Of a stretch of 43,643 nucleotides of DNA, positions 1 to 7,904 are shown piece by piece. A model generated the notes under the pieces. It worked only from the letters and a program-made list of their open reading frames with translations. It ran no database searches and was not told the DNA's origin. The DNA comes from JACPRB01 sp964468745 (GTDB taxonomy: Bacteria > Planctomycetota > MHYJ01 > JACPRB01). The position numbers and the translations under genes were made by a program. Numbering within the stretch: position 1 is the stretch's first letter; every line of letters starts with the position of its first letter. The stretch lies in NCBI GenBank assembly GCA_964468745.1, contig CAYXVY010000153.1, positions 1 through 43,643 on the forward strand. Direction: 5' to 3'.

Positions 1-1252
1 TGGCGATCATGTCGTCGTTGAAGGGCAGCCCCGCCTCCTTGCAGTCGATCAGCGCCACGAGCGCCGACGCCGTCACGAAGCTGATCCCCGTCGTCACGAA
101 GTCGTAGTACGCCCAGCCGCCGTCCGTGCGCTGACACGCCGCGAGATCCGCGAGCGTCTCCTCCACGCGCAGCTTGATCGCGGGACGGATCGACTCCATC
201 GCGGGCTTCTTGTAGCACCCGGCGAGGAGCTCAAGGCGGAAGATCGGGCCCCAGACGTCCGGCCCGCGCAGCCCCGTGCCCAACTCCTTGTTCGTCAGTT
301 CGTAGTTGACGGCCGCGATCAGATCCTTCGGCACGCTCGTCGCCTTGTCGAGATTATCGAGCGTGTCGAACTCCCACTGCGACAGGAGCGCGAGCCCTCC
401 GAGCGCCGTCATGCCGTGGAGGGAATGGACGCCCGCCGACGTGCAATCGCTCCCGAACGATCCCGTGGGCTTCTGCTGCGAGCGCAGCCAGTTCAAGGAC
501 AGCACGAGCCGCGGTTTGACGTACCGGAACATCTGGTCGTCGACGGGAATCTCGAGCGCCTTCTTGAGCTTCTCCATCCCCGACTTGACCGAGGAGCTCG
601 TCGGCTGGATCGCCTCGCCCGCCTTGAATTCCGCCATCGCCTCTTCGTAGAGTCCCTCGCCCATGCACCACTTGGCGAGCGCGACGTGGCCGTCGACGGT
701 GGTGACGCCGTCGTTTTTCTTGTCGTACACCCAGCGCCACTCTTCCTTCGCCTCGTCGAAGAGCTTGTAGTCGCTCTCCAGCAGCTTCGCCATGCTCTCG
801 TGCGCGGCGACCTCGTCCTTGATCTCGGACTTGCGCAGCTCGTAGGCCTGCTTGAAGTGTTCGAGCGCCAGCGTCTCGATATTCCCCTTCCACTTCCGGT
901 CGCGGCACTTCTTGGCGAACGCCTCCTGCGCCTTCCAGTCGTCGGCCTTGAGCTTCGCCGCCTCCGTCTCGTGCCACGCCTTCGCCTCGGCCCGCAATTC
1001 CCACGACGGCTTGCATCGCATGAGGGGATGGCAGTCGGAGACCTTGAACTCCTTCTGCTTCTTGTCCTCGAGCTCGACGACGTAGTAGTCCTTCGGCCCG
1101 CCCTGGCCGGCGATCTTCTTCGTGATGATCTTGAGGAGCTTGCACTCGACGATCGCGCCCTTCTTCGTCTGAAGGATGTCCGCGCTGGCGGGTATGGCGA
1201 CGATCGAAAGCAGCACCGCGGCGGCCAAGACGCGAGAGACGAAGCGTGACAT
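1..1252 (-). CDS. secreted protein with C-terminal alpha-toroid (terpene-cyclase-like) fold, partial
   Basis: The reading frame opens at ATG 1252 and leaves the window without a stop, giving 417 residues. GGAGGGG lies 6 bases upstream as a good Shine-Dalgarno. Residues 1-24 are a signal peptide ending in an ASA cleavage site. A Lys/Glu-rich helical region follows to about residue 235 and contains TPR-like stretches. From about residue 245, segments such as LNWLRSQQKPTGSFGSD and CQRTDGGWAYYDF look like the repeats of the prenyltransferase/squalene-oxidase alpha/alpha toroid, which planctomycetes carry in many secreted proteins. I see no catalytic motif of a true cyclase, so a structural or binding role outside the cytoplasm is more likely than terpene chemistry. 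The substrate is unknown and the missing C-terminus limits the call. Confidence 0.75.
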   Translation of the reverse strand, partial: MSRFVSRVLAAAVLLSIVAIPASADILQTKKGAIVECKLLKIITKKIAGQGGPKDYYVVELEDKKQKEFKVSDCHPLMRCKPSWELRAEAKAWHETEAAKLKADDWKAQEAFAKKCRDRKWKGNIETLALEHFKQAYELRKSEIKDEVAAHESMAKLLESDYKLFDEAKEEWRWVYDKKNDGVTTVDGHVALAKWCMGEGLYEEAMAEFKAGEAIQPTSSSVKSGMEKLKKALEIPVDDQMFRYVKPRLVLSLNWLRSQQKPTGSFGSDCTSAGVHSLHGMTALGGLALLSQWEFDTLDNLDKATSVPKDLIAAVNYELTNKELGTGLRGPDVWGPIFRLELLAGCYKKPAMESIRPAIKLRVEETLADLAACQRTDGGWAYYDFVTTGISFVTASALVALIDCKEAGLPFNDDMIA

Positions 1253-1326
1253 CGTTGCCCCTCCGACGAAGAATCAAACCCCGCTCAGAGTGAGTAACCG
1301 CAAACCGCGAATATCGTGCGCGGAAA

Positions 1327-1427
1327 CCTGATTGCTGATTGCTGATTCCTGATTGCGGAAGTCTGACACGCTGCGCCGCGAAGCGCGAAAGGCCTCCTCA
1401 ATCAGCAATCAGCAATCCGCAATCGGG
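1327..1427. repeat. inverted heptad-repeat element (long hairpin)
   Basis: Arm 1 (1330-1347) consists of repeated GATTGCT units and is perfectly complementary over 18 bases to arm 2 (1400-1417). The loop is 52 bases, and imperfect extra units extend both arms. It follows the stop codon of the ADP-ribosylglycohydrolase on the minus strand and precedes the secreted toroid gene, so it could act as a terminator or mRNA 3' stabiliser. No gene lies in the gap 1253-1429. Confidence 0.75.
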
Positions 1428-1429
1428 CT

Positions 1430-2623
1430 TCACCGGATCTTCGACGCAACCTCCTGCCGCTTCGCTTCCTCCTGTGAGCACAGCCGGCTCTCGGCGTCGA
1501 TCGGCTCCGGCAGATCGCGCTGGAGCGGATCGACGAGCGCGTCAGCGTACCGAACGAGCCCCTCGGAATTCTGAAGACCGTCCTGCCAGCGCTCCGGCAC
1601 CCCCTCGATACCGTGAAAGACGCCGCACAGAGCCCCGACGATCGCCCCGACCGTGTCCGTGTCGCCGCCGAGGGCGACCGCGCGAGTGACGGCCGCCTCA
1701 TACGACTCGCCCCCCTGCGTGAGCGCGACGACGATTGACGCCACGACACTCGCCAGCACGAAGCCGTCGGTCGGCGAGGTCACGCGCGTATTTGTCCGCT
1801 CGTTCGCTGCAGTAACGATCTCCTCGAGGATGAGGCGCGGCTTCTTGCGCAGCGTGTCCTCGGCGCGCCGCAAGGCCCAAGAGAAGTCGTGAGCCCGCTC
1901 CGCGCCTACGAGCAGGTCCTCCGCGTACTCCTTCACAATGCGCTCCTCGGCCGCCTCGGTGGCCGCCGCGAGCGTGCCCAAAATGGCGACGCCGGGCCAC
2001 GCGTCCTGCCCTGCGAGATTCGCGACGAGCCACGCCACCGCGTACGCCGCCGCGAGTCCGCGCGGATCGCGATGGGTCACCAGGCTGACTTCGACGACGC
2101 TGCGGAACAGCTGTCCGGGGTCGGCTCGATGGAAGAACGCGACGGGCGCGATTCGCATCGCGGCGCCGTTTCCCGCGCTGACCACGCCGCACTGCCGCCA
2201 GTCCTTCGATTTGCGGTAGGCGACCACCGACGAGCGAAAACCCTCGCCGGACCCACGGAAGACGCCGAAGTAAGGCCCAACGATCGGCACGCCCGCCATG
2301 CGCAGGTACTCCTCAGCGACCTCGGCAGGCACAACCTCGCCGGCGCGTCCGATCAGGTACGCCAGCACGATCGCCTGCTGCGTGTCGTCCGAGTAGAGCC
2401 CGCCCATCCGCCAGTAGCGCATCGCGCGGTCGCGATCGCGCTTCGTCAGTCGCGCCGCCATCGTGCGCGCCTCCTCGACGGTGAAGCTGTCGCGGAAGTC
2501 CTTGAGCTCGCCGAATCGCTGGCGGATCTCCAGCCACGTGAGACCTTCCACCGGGCAGCCCAAGGCGTCGCCCACGCCGAGTCCCACCATCATCCCGCGA
2601 GCGCGCGACTTCGCGTCCGGCAT
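1430..2623 (-). CDS. ADP-ribosylglycohydrolase (DraG family)
   Basis: The 397-residue product should remove ADP-ribose from proteins or small ADP-ribosylated molecules in the cytoplasm, using a binuclear metal centre. The family signatures are present: GVGDALGCPVEG at 16-27, YSDDTQQ at 77-83 (metal-binding Asp pair) and GGDTDTVGAIVGAL at about 317-330 (second metal-binding segment). The protein is longer than the roughly 300 residues of dinitrogenase-reductase-activating DraG, and no nitrogenase or DraT gene is nearby, so a role in nitrogen fixation is not implied. The start is ATG 2623. The frame stays open upstream, but that part runs antisense through the divergent lipoprotein gene. TACAAT ends 6 bases before the ATG with no Shine-Dalgarno, suggesting a leaderless transcript. 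Confidence 0.88.
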   Translation of the reverse strand: MPDAKSRARGMMVGLGVGDALGCPVEGLTWLEIRQRFGELKDFRDSFTVEEARTMAARLTKRDRDRAMRYWRMGGLYSDDTQQAIVLAYLIGRAGEVVPAEVAEEYLRMAGVPIVGPYFGVFRGSGEGFRSSVVAYRKSKDWRQCGVVSAGNGAAMRIAPVAFFHRADPGQLFRSVVEVSLVTHRDPRGLAAAYAVAWLVANLAGQDAWPGVAILGTLAAATEAAEERIVKEYAEDLLVGAERAHDFSWALRRAEDTLRKKPRLILEEIVTAANERTNTRVTSPTDGFVLASVVASIVVALTQGGESYEAAVTRAVALGGDTDTVGAIVGALCGVFHGIEGVPERWQDGLQNSEGLVRYADALVDPLQRDLPEPIDAESRLCSQEEAKRQEVASKIR

Positions 2624-2647
2624 TCGCGCATTGTATGATGGCCCTCC
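2624..2647. promoter_or_regulatory. overlapping divergent -10 elements
   Basis: The 24-base gap between two divergent genes holds TACAAT on the minus strand (2635-2630), 6 bases from ATG 2623, and TATGAT on the plus strand (2634-2639), 8 bases from GTG 2648. The two hexamers overlap by two bases. Neither gene has a Shine-Dalgarno, so both transcripts would start at or next to the start codon. No clear -35 is visible in either direction. Confidence 0.5.
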
Positions 2648-3694
2648 GTGAATCGAGCACTCGCCCTCCTGCTGCTCACGTACGGTTCGACGGTGCTGAC
2701 CGCAGGGTGCGCGTCGTCGGCGCCGCTCGACCCCGTTGACGCGATCGCCGATCGCGTGCGGAAGAGGGAGACGCCGACGGACGCGGAGCTCGGCACGCTT
2801 TGCGAGAAGGCGCAGCGGCGGCACGTCGATGCGCTCTTCCAGCTCCTGGAACCGTTTCACGGCGCGGAGCACGCGTTTCAAGCCGTCACGGCGCTCTCGT
2901 TGCTGCTGACGAGCGAGGACGTGCCCGCTCTCAGGAAACTGCTCGATTCGAAGGATCCCCGGCGTGCCATCCTGCTCATACGGCAGGCCCGCTTCGCACC
3001 CGCTTCGCTGATGCTGCTGGATCAGGCGAGGCTCTTCCTGACCTTCAAGGGAGATACGCCCAAGGTGACGCTCGGAGCGTTGGGAGCTCTCCGGCTGAGA
3101 GACTCGACCCAGGCCATTCTCGACTACCTCGACCGCGACGATGCGGACTTCCGGACGGCGATGCGCGCCCTCGGTCGCATCTGGGAGCAGAAGCTCGACA
3201 CGGCACCGCTGGAGCCGAAGGACGAGCATCGCCGCCTCACGGTCCTCGCCCTCGCGCACGGCCTGGGCATGCGGGCCGACGACAAGGACGCGCTCGAGGC
3301 GATGCTGCGCGTCATGACCTCGAAGGAGCTCGACGAGTTTCTCGCGAAGCACGCGAAGGACAAGTTCTCCGCGCGCGGGCAGGTCGCGGCGGTCTGCGAG
3401 GAGCAGGCGTTCGACGCAAAGAAAGGCGCGCTCGTGCATCGCGCCCTCCTGGCGAACGCCGACGGCGATCTCGTGGCTCTGATCCTGTGGTCGAGCCCGC
3501 ATGCGCTAGCGCCCGTCCGGCTCCTCGACGACACGCGCGGCGCAAAGCTGCGCGGGGTGCCGGAGGCCCGCCTCTGCGACTACGCCGCGGCACGCCTCGA
3601 GGCGGAAGAGGCGAAGAAGAATCCCGTGATCGACGAATCGAAGGACGCGCGCGAGAAACTGCTCAAGAAGTGGCGGGGGCGGCAACCCCAGTAA
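2648..3694 (+). CDS. HEAT-like repeat lipoprotein
   Basis: The 348-residue protein starts at GTG 2648. A hydrophobic leader ends in LTAGC, with Cys21 as the probable lipidated residue, so it is likely anchored in a membrane outside the cytoplasm. The rest is helical and rich in Leu, Ala and charged residues. Degenerate 30-40-residue units (for example around 70-100, and 130-175 with LGALGALRLRDSTQAILDYL) resemble HEAT-type scaffolds. The C-terminus is strongly charged (EEAKKN...KKWRGR). No enzyme motif is visible and no specific partner can be inferred; the neighbouring ADP-ribosylglycohydrolase is divergent, not co-transcribed. A binding or scaffolding lipoprotein is the most that can be supported. 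Confidence 0.7.
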   Translation: MNRALALLLLTYGSTVLTAGCASSAPLDPVDAIADRVRKRETPTDAELGTLCEKAQRRHVDALFQLLEPFHGAEHAFQAVTALSLLLTSEDVPALRKLLDSKDPRRAILLIRQARFAPASLMLLDQARLFLTFKGDTPKVTLGALGALRLRDSTQAILDYLDRDDADFRTAMRALGRIWEQKLDTAPLEPKDEHRRLTVLALAHGLGMRADDKDALEAMLRVMTSKELDEFLAKHAKDKFSARGQVAAVCEEQAFDAKKGALVHRALLANADGDLVALILWSSPHALAPVRLLDDTRGAKLRGVPEARLCDYAAARLEAEEAKKNPVIDESKDAREKLLKKWRGRQPQ

Positions 3695-3709
3695 CACGCA
3701 GGCCTTGCC

Positions 3710-3939
3710 AACCGCAGAGCGCGCAGAGATGCCGCAGAGGGGTTCTGGGCACAGAGCACGCTTCCAACTCCGCCGGCCCGCGCACAGCGCGGGCGCAATC
3801 AGACAAACCGCATTTCCGAAACGGCTACACATTTGGGGCGCCGATTTCGGAAATGCGGTTTGTCTGATCGCCCGTGCGGGCTACGCCCGCACGGCGGCGG
3901 AGCTCTGCGCACCCAGCGACTCTGCGTTCCTCAGCGGTT
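3710..3939. repeat. composite palindromic intergenic element
   Basis: The core is a perfect 24-base inverted repeat, 3798-3821 against 3845-3868, with a 23-base loop. It is flanked by GC hairpins; GTGCGGGC-TAC-GCCCGCAC follows the right arm. The outer edges AACCGCAGAG (3710-3719) and CTCAGCGGTT (3930-3939) are also inverted, with 9 of 10 matching. The element fills the gap between two convergent genes, and the stop codon of the minus-strand glycosyltransferase (3938-3940) lies in its right edge. No ORF in it looks coding. It may be a bidirectional terminator or a MITE-like dispersed repeat. Confidence 0.8.
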
Positions 3940-5392
3940 ATCGGTTCGCGGACACGCGATAACCTCGGGCCGTCACGAGCGTCACCCGCGCCTTCTTGGA
4001 GCGCCAGCCCCCCAGCGTGATCGTCTCAGGCTCCCCGAGGTCGTCGAACCACCGCCCGAGCTCCGCGCGCCAGTCCGCCGGCGGAACATCCTCGAACACG
4101 ATGACGGCGGTCTGCCCGCGATGCGGCTCGCCCTTCCACCACCGCGGAAACATCTTGCTCCCGCGCCCCCACGCCGAGGAGTCGATCGTCGGCAGCGGCC
4201 GCAGCGCGTACCCCAGCTGGGCCGCGAGGTGATACTCGCTCGTCGTCACGAACCCGGGCGCGCGGCCGCGGATCGCATCCGCCACAGTCCCCACGAGAGG
4301 CAGCTTCGAGGCCGGCACAAAGGGCAGGACGATCGGCGCGAGGACAACCACGACCGCGAGGATGCCTACGGTCCAGTCGTAGCCGCGACGCGCCCAGCCC
4401 CCGCCACGCATCGCAACCGCCGCCACGAGCAGCAGCGCGATCCCGTGCGACGGGACCGTCCAGCGGACGTGCGCCGACCGCGTCACGAGCACCGCGGCGA
4501 AGAAGAGCAGGACGGGAAGCGTCAGGACGGCGACGAAGCGGTCCTGCCACGGTGAGGTTCTCCACCGCTTCAGCGCCACGGCCGCGGCACCGTACGCGAT
4601 GAGACAAACCCACGGCGTCACCTGTGTCAGCTGTCCGACCACGAACGTCTTGAGCGTTCTGAAACTGAAGCCGCGCTGGTTGTTCTCGTCCAGCCGCTCC
4701 AAGCCCTGATAGCGGAACGAAGCGAAGTCGTTGCGCACGTTCCAGACGATCGTGGGGGAAAAGACGGCCAGCGCGATGAGGCACGCGAGGTACGGATGCG
4801 GCCGCCGAAGCCACACGCGGTGCTCCGGCGAGAGCACGACGAACGCGACCACGCATACAGGGAGGAAGATCGCGGTGTACTTCGAGTCCATGGCACCGCC
4901 AACAAAGACGCCCGCCCCGAACCACCACGAGGGCGAGTCGCCGGACAGCGCGTGCGCCAGCGCCCACACGGTTGCGATCGAGAAGAAGAGCAGCGGCGCG
5001 TCCGGCGTCGCGAGATTGCCGTACTGGATCATCAGCGGCACGAGTGCCGCGAGGGCGGCTGCCGCAAGCCCGGCCCGCTCGTCGTACAGCCGCCGTCCCG
5101 CCAGGAACGTCAGCCAGACCGTCCCCGTCCCGAACGCGATCGACAGGGCGCGCACCCCGAGCACGCCGTCACCGAAGAGAGCCTTCGACAGCGCGATCAT
5201 CCACCCCACCATTCCAGGATGATCGAAGTAGCCGAGGTCGAGGTTCTGCGCGTAGAACCAGTGATAGGCCTCGATGGCATCGAGTTCCAGCTGCGCGGCG
5301 AGCGCGCACTTCAACAGACCCGTGCCCAGCGCCACCGCAGCCGCGAGTCTCGCCGGCGCCCTCCACCCCTGGGGTCTCGCTGAATCGCTCAC
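3938..5392 (-). CDS. GT39-family (PMT/ArnT-like) membrane glycosyltransferase
   Basis: This 484-residue integral membrane protein has about 10 predicted helices and the N-terminal pattern of the PMT_2 family: an acidic residue in the first external loop (LELDAIEAYHW) followed by YAQNLDLGYFDHPGMVGW. Family members move a sugar from a polyprenyl-phosphate carrier to lipid, protein or polysaccharide on the outer face of the inner membrane. The acceptor cannot be told from sequence. The C-terminal 120 residues form a soluble domain. The start is GTG 5392, 14 bases after the recO stop. TATAAG lies 8 bases before the start, but AAGGGTG could equally serve as a weak ribosome site, so it may be read from its own promoter or with recO. 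Confidence 0.85.
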   Translation of the reverse strand: MSDSARPQGWRAPARLAAAVALGTGLLKCALAAQLELDAIEAYHWFYAQNLDLGYFDHPGMVGWMIALSKALFGDGVLGVRALSIAFGTGTVWLTFLAGRRLYDERAGLAAAALAALVPLMIQYGNLATPDAPLLFFSIATVWALAHALSGDSPSWWFGAGVFVGGAMDSKYTAIFLPVCVVAFVVLSPEHRVWLRRPHPYLACLIALAVFSPTIVWNVRNDFASFRYQGLERLDENNQRGFSFRTLKTFVVGQLTQVTPWVCLIAYGAAAVALKRWRTSPWQDRFVAVLTLPVLLFFAAVLVTRSAHVRWTVPSHGIALLLVAAVAMRGGGWARRGYDWTVGILAVVVVLAPIVLPFVPASKLPLVGTVADAIRGRAPGFVTTSEYHLAAQLGYALRPLPTIDSSAWGRGSKMFPRWWKGEPHRGQTAVIVFEDVPPADWRAELGRWFDDLGEPETITLGGWRSKKARVTLVTARGYRVSANR

Positions 5393-5406
5393 GTGCCACC
5401 CTTATA

Positions 5407-6177
5407 TCAGGACCGGGAGGGACGCGCTTCCGCCAGCAGCGCCTCCCGCATGAATCGCATCGACTTCGGCTCGCGGTCGAGCACGTACCGGACGTAGTAG
5501 TCCATAGCGCGCCGGAGATGATCGACGAAGTGCGGAATGATCGTCAGCTTCACCGTCTTGCCGGCGCTGAATGCGCCGATCGCGTCCAGCACGGGACGCT
5601 TGACCAGGATGCGCGAGGCGTCCTTCGGCCGGCAGCGGATGCAGATCGCACCGCCGTCGTGGGCGCTGAAATACGCCTCCGGCCCCGCGAGCCGTCTCTT
5701 GCAACTCCCGCACTCGTCGATGCGCGGCGCGTGACCGAGAATGCGCAGAAGCTGCGCCTCGAACGCGAAGACCGTCTGGGCAAGACCTGCCTTTCGCGCG
5801 AGCGCCTCCAGGCTGTCGCGTAGCAGCTCGAAGATCGCGGGCTCGGGCTGCCCCTCGAGCGTGAACTCGTCGACCAGATCGCACAGGTAACTCGCCGCCG
5901 CGAAGCGTGGGTAGTCCTCGCGCACCTCGCGATAGTCGCGCACCGCCTCGGCGCTCGTCAACAGGTCGAGCGCGCCGGGCTGCTTCTCGAGACGGATGAC
6001 TTCGTACAGGACCAGCACGTCGAACGGCCCGTGGAAGGCGGACTTCTTGCGCTTGGCCCCCTTCGCGATGCAGTGGATCTTGCCGTGGTCGCGGCTGTAG
6101 AGGTGGAGAATCTGCGACGTCTCGCTGTAGTCGAATCGCCGCAACGAGATCGCTAGGGTTTTCTGAAATCTGGACAT
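5407..6177 (-). CDS. recO: DNA repair protein RecO
   Basis: The 256-residue product matches RecO in length and layout. An N-terminal OB fold (about 1-80: QKTLAISLRRFDYSETSQILHLYSRDHG) is followed by a helical domain and a four-cysteine zinc finger at C156, C159, C179 and C182 (CGSC...CIRC). RecO anneals SSB-coated strands and helps RecR load RecA at gaps in the cytoplasm. I chose ATG 6177, which places the OB fold directly at the N-terminus. An in-frame TTG at 6204 would add nine residues. No Shine-Dalgarno precedes either start. The glycosyltransferase gene follows on the same strand after 14 bases. Confidence 0.9.
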   Translation of the reverse strand: MSRFQKTLAISLRRFDYSETSQILHLYSRDHGKIHCIAKGAKRKKSAFHGPFDVLVLYEVIRLEKQPGALDLLTSAEAVRDYREVREDYPRFAAASYLCDLVDEFTLEGQPEPAIFELLRDSLEALARKAGLAQTVFAFEAQLLRILGHAPRIDECGSCKRRLAGPEAYFSAHDGGAICIRCRPKDASRILVKRPVLDAIGAFSAGKTVKLTIIPHFVDHLRRAMDYYVRYVLDREPKSMRFMREALLAEARPSRS

Positions 6178-6237
6178 GAGGACGCAGAAGAGCTTCTCAG
6201 GCAATCCCGGGCGACGAGACAGGACGAACCTGAAAAC

Positions 6238-6423
6238 AACACCGAGAAAACTGAGGAACCCGAGGAGGATTTTGAATGGGATTTCTCAGATGGCCCGTAT
6301 GCCTCGGTTTCATCCGGAGACCTCGGGATGCCGAATCCCCGGAAATCAACACCGAGAGATCCGAGGAAACCGAGGACATTTCGCATGTAGGGCCTTCTCG
6401 GCTGTCTCTGCTATCTCGGTGTT
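6238..6423. repeat. GAG-rich direct and inverted repeat element
   Basis: Two imperfect 29-base copies, AACACCGAG...CCGAGGA at 6238-6266 and 6348-6376, lie in direct orientation. The sequence TCTCGGTGTT at 6414-6423 is the exact inverse of the first ten bases of each copy. The element occupies the gap 6178-6451 between the aminotransferase stop and recO (both minus strand). No coding or RNA-gene signature is seen in it. Confidence 0.65.
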
Positions 6424-6451
6424 AATCCGCTGGACGACGGGTCCTCCGTGG

Positions 6452-7645
6452 CTACGTCTTCAGGCCCTTCGCGAACTTCTCGATGCGGTCGAGGCCCGCC
6501 GTGATTCGATCCATCGACGTCGCGTACGAGAGTCGCACGTGGTCGTCGCTTCCGAACGGCTCGCCGGGGACGACGGCGACGTGCATCTCGTCGAGGAGCT
6601 TCGTCGCGAACGCGCCCGACCCCTGCATCGACGTGGAATAGAGCCCGCTCACGTTCGGGAAGGCGTAGAAGGCCCCGTCGGGCATGACGCACGAGATCCC
6701 CGGGATCGCCCGCAGCCGGCCGATCATATAGTCGCGCCGCTTCACGTATTCGGCCGCCATCGCGTCGCTCGACGCGTATCCCCCCTCGATCGCCGCGAGC
6801 GCCGCGTATTGCGCGATCGACGTCGGGTTCGTCGTGGAGTGCGACTGGATTTTCGCGGCCGCCTGCATGACGTCGAGCGGGCCGGCCATGTAGCCGACGC
6901 GCCATCCCGTCATCGCGTACGCCTTCGAGACGCCGTTCACGACGAGCGTGCGCTCGCGCAGGTCACCGAACGTCGCAATCGAGACGTGCTTCGCCGTCCC
7001 GTAGACGAGCCGCTCGTAGATTTCATCCGAGATGACGTAGAGGTCGGTGTCCTCGAGCGCTTCGGCCAGCGCTTTGATCTCGTCGGGCGAGTAGACGATG
7101 CCGGTCGGATTCGAGGGGCTGCAGAGGATCAGCACCTTCGATTTCTTCGTCACCGCGCGCTTGAGCTGCTCGGGCCGCATTTTGAAGCCGTTCTTCTCGT
7201 CGGCCTTGACGACGACAGGCGTGCCGCTCGCGCACTTCACCATCTCGGGGTAGCTGACCCAGTAAGGCGACGGGATGATGACTTCGTCGCCGGGATCGAC
7301 GAGCGCCTGCAGCGCGTTGTAAATCGAATGCTTGCTGCCGCACGAGATGAGGATCTGTTCGACCATGTAGCTGAGGCCATTGTCGCGTTCGAACTTCGTC
7401 GCGACCGCGCGGCGCAGCGGGACGATACCGCTCGACGCGGTGTACTTCGTGAAGCCCTTCGCGAGGGCGTCCGTCGCCGCCTTCTTGATGTGCTCGGGCG
7501 TGTCGAAGTCCGGCTCGCCGGTGCCGAACGAGACGACGTCGATCCCCTTGGCGCGCATGGACGCGGCGCGCTCGCTGACGGCGAGCGTGGCGGATTCCTC
7601 GAGCTCGAGGACGCGTCGGGCTAGCGGCATGCGTGTCACGGTCAT
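6452..7645 (-). CDS. class I/II PLP-dependent aminotransferase (aspartate aminotransferase type)
   Basis: The 397-residue fold-type-I aminotransferase has the usual N-terminal SFGTGEPDFDTPEHIK segment, SPSNPTG near the middle, and the PLP Schiff-base lysine K241 within VNGVSKAYAMTGWRVGY. This is typical of the bacterial Ib aspartate/prephenate aminotransferases, which transfer amino groups between aspartate or aromatic amino acids and 2-oxo acids in the cytoplasm. A prephenate or aromatic preference would fit the phenylalanine genes 16 kb away, but the sequence alone does not show it. The start is ATG 7645 with GGGGGAGGG four bases upstream; TAGGAT at 7676-7671 could be its -10. It is probably monocistronic. 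Confidence 0.88.
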   Translation of the reverse strand: MTVTRMPLARRVLELEESATLAVSERAASMRAKGIDVVSFGTGEPDFDTPEHIKKAATDALAKGFTKYTASSGIVPLRRAVATKFERDNGLSYMVEQILISCGSKHSIYNALQALVDPGDEVIIPSPYWVSYPEMVKCASGTPVVVKADEKNGFKMRPEQLKRAVTKKSKVLILCSPSNPTGIVYSPDEIKALAEALEDTDLYVISDEIYERLVYGTAKHVSIATFGDLRERTLVVNGVSKAYAMTGWRVGYMAGPLDVMQAAAKIQSHSTTNPTSIAQYAALAAIEGGYASSDAMAAEYVKRRDYMIGRLRAIPGISCVMPDGAFYAFPNVSGLYSTSMQGSGAFATKLLDEMHVAVVPGEPFGSDDHVRLSYATSMDRITAGLDRIEKFAKGLKT

Positions 7646-7694
7646 GATCCCTCCCCCGATTCCGAACGAATCCTACCAGTCGGACGCTAGATGC

Positions 7695-7888
7695 GAAAGA
7701 TCAGAGAACAAGGATGAAAGATCAGAGCAGGAGGCGCATCAGCACTCGTTGCTCCAACGGCAGACCTGAAATGAATGACATGCGGCTGCCTCGGAGAAAG
7801 CTCCAGATCGGCGGATCTGCTTGTTCATTCGCGACCCTCGAAATCTACTCCGCCTCTGATCTTCCGTCTTCGATCTTTGATCTTTCGG
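7695..7888. repeat. short direct and inverted repeats in divergent intergenic region
   Basis: GAAAGATCAGAG occurs at 7695-7706 and 7716-7727. The near-inverse CTCTGATCTTCC is at 7853-7864, followed by a GATCTTT-rich run up to the -10 hexamer of the next gene. The arms could pair into a long hairpin. The region 7646-7904 separates divergent genes and carries no convincing ORF. Confidence 0.55.
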
Positions 7889-7904
7889 TATGATGGGCCG
7901 CCTT

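Noticed and set aside
1430..3502. Longer N-terminus for the ADP-ribosylglycohydrolase (690 residues)
   Set aside because: The extra 293 residues are antisense to the lipoprotein gene and do not resemble the family; ATG 2623 gives a normal family N-terminus.
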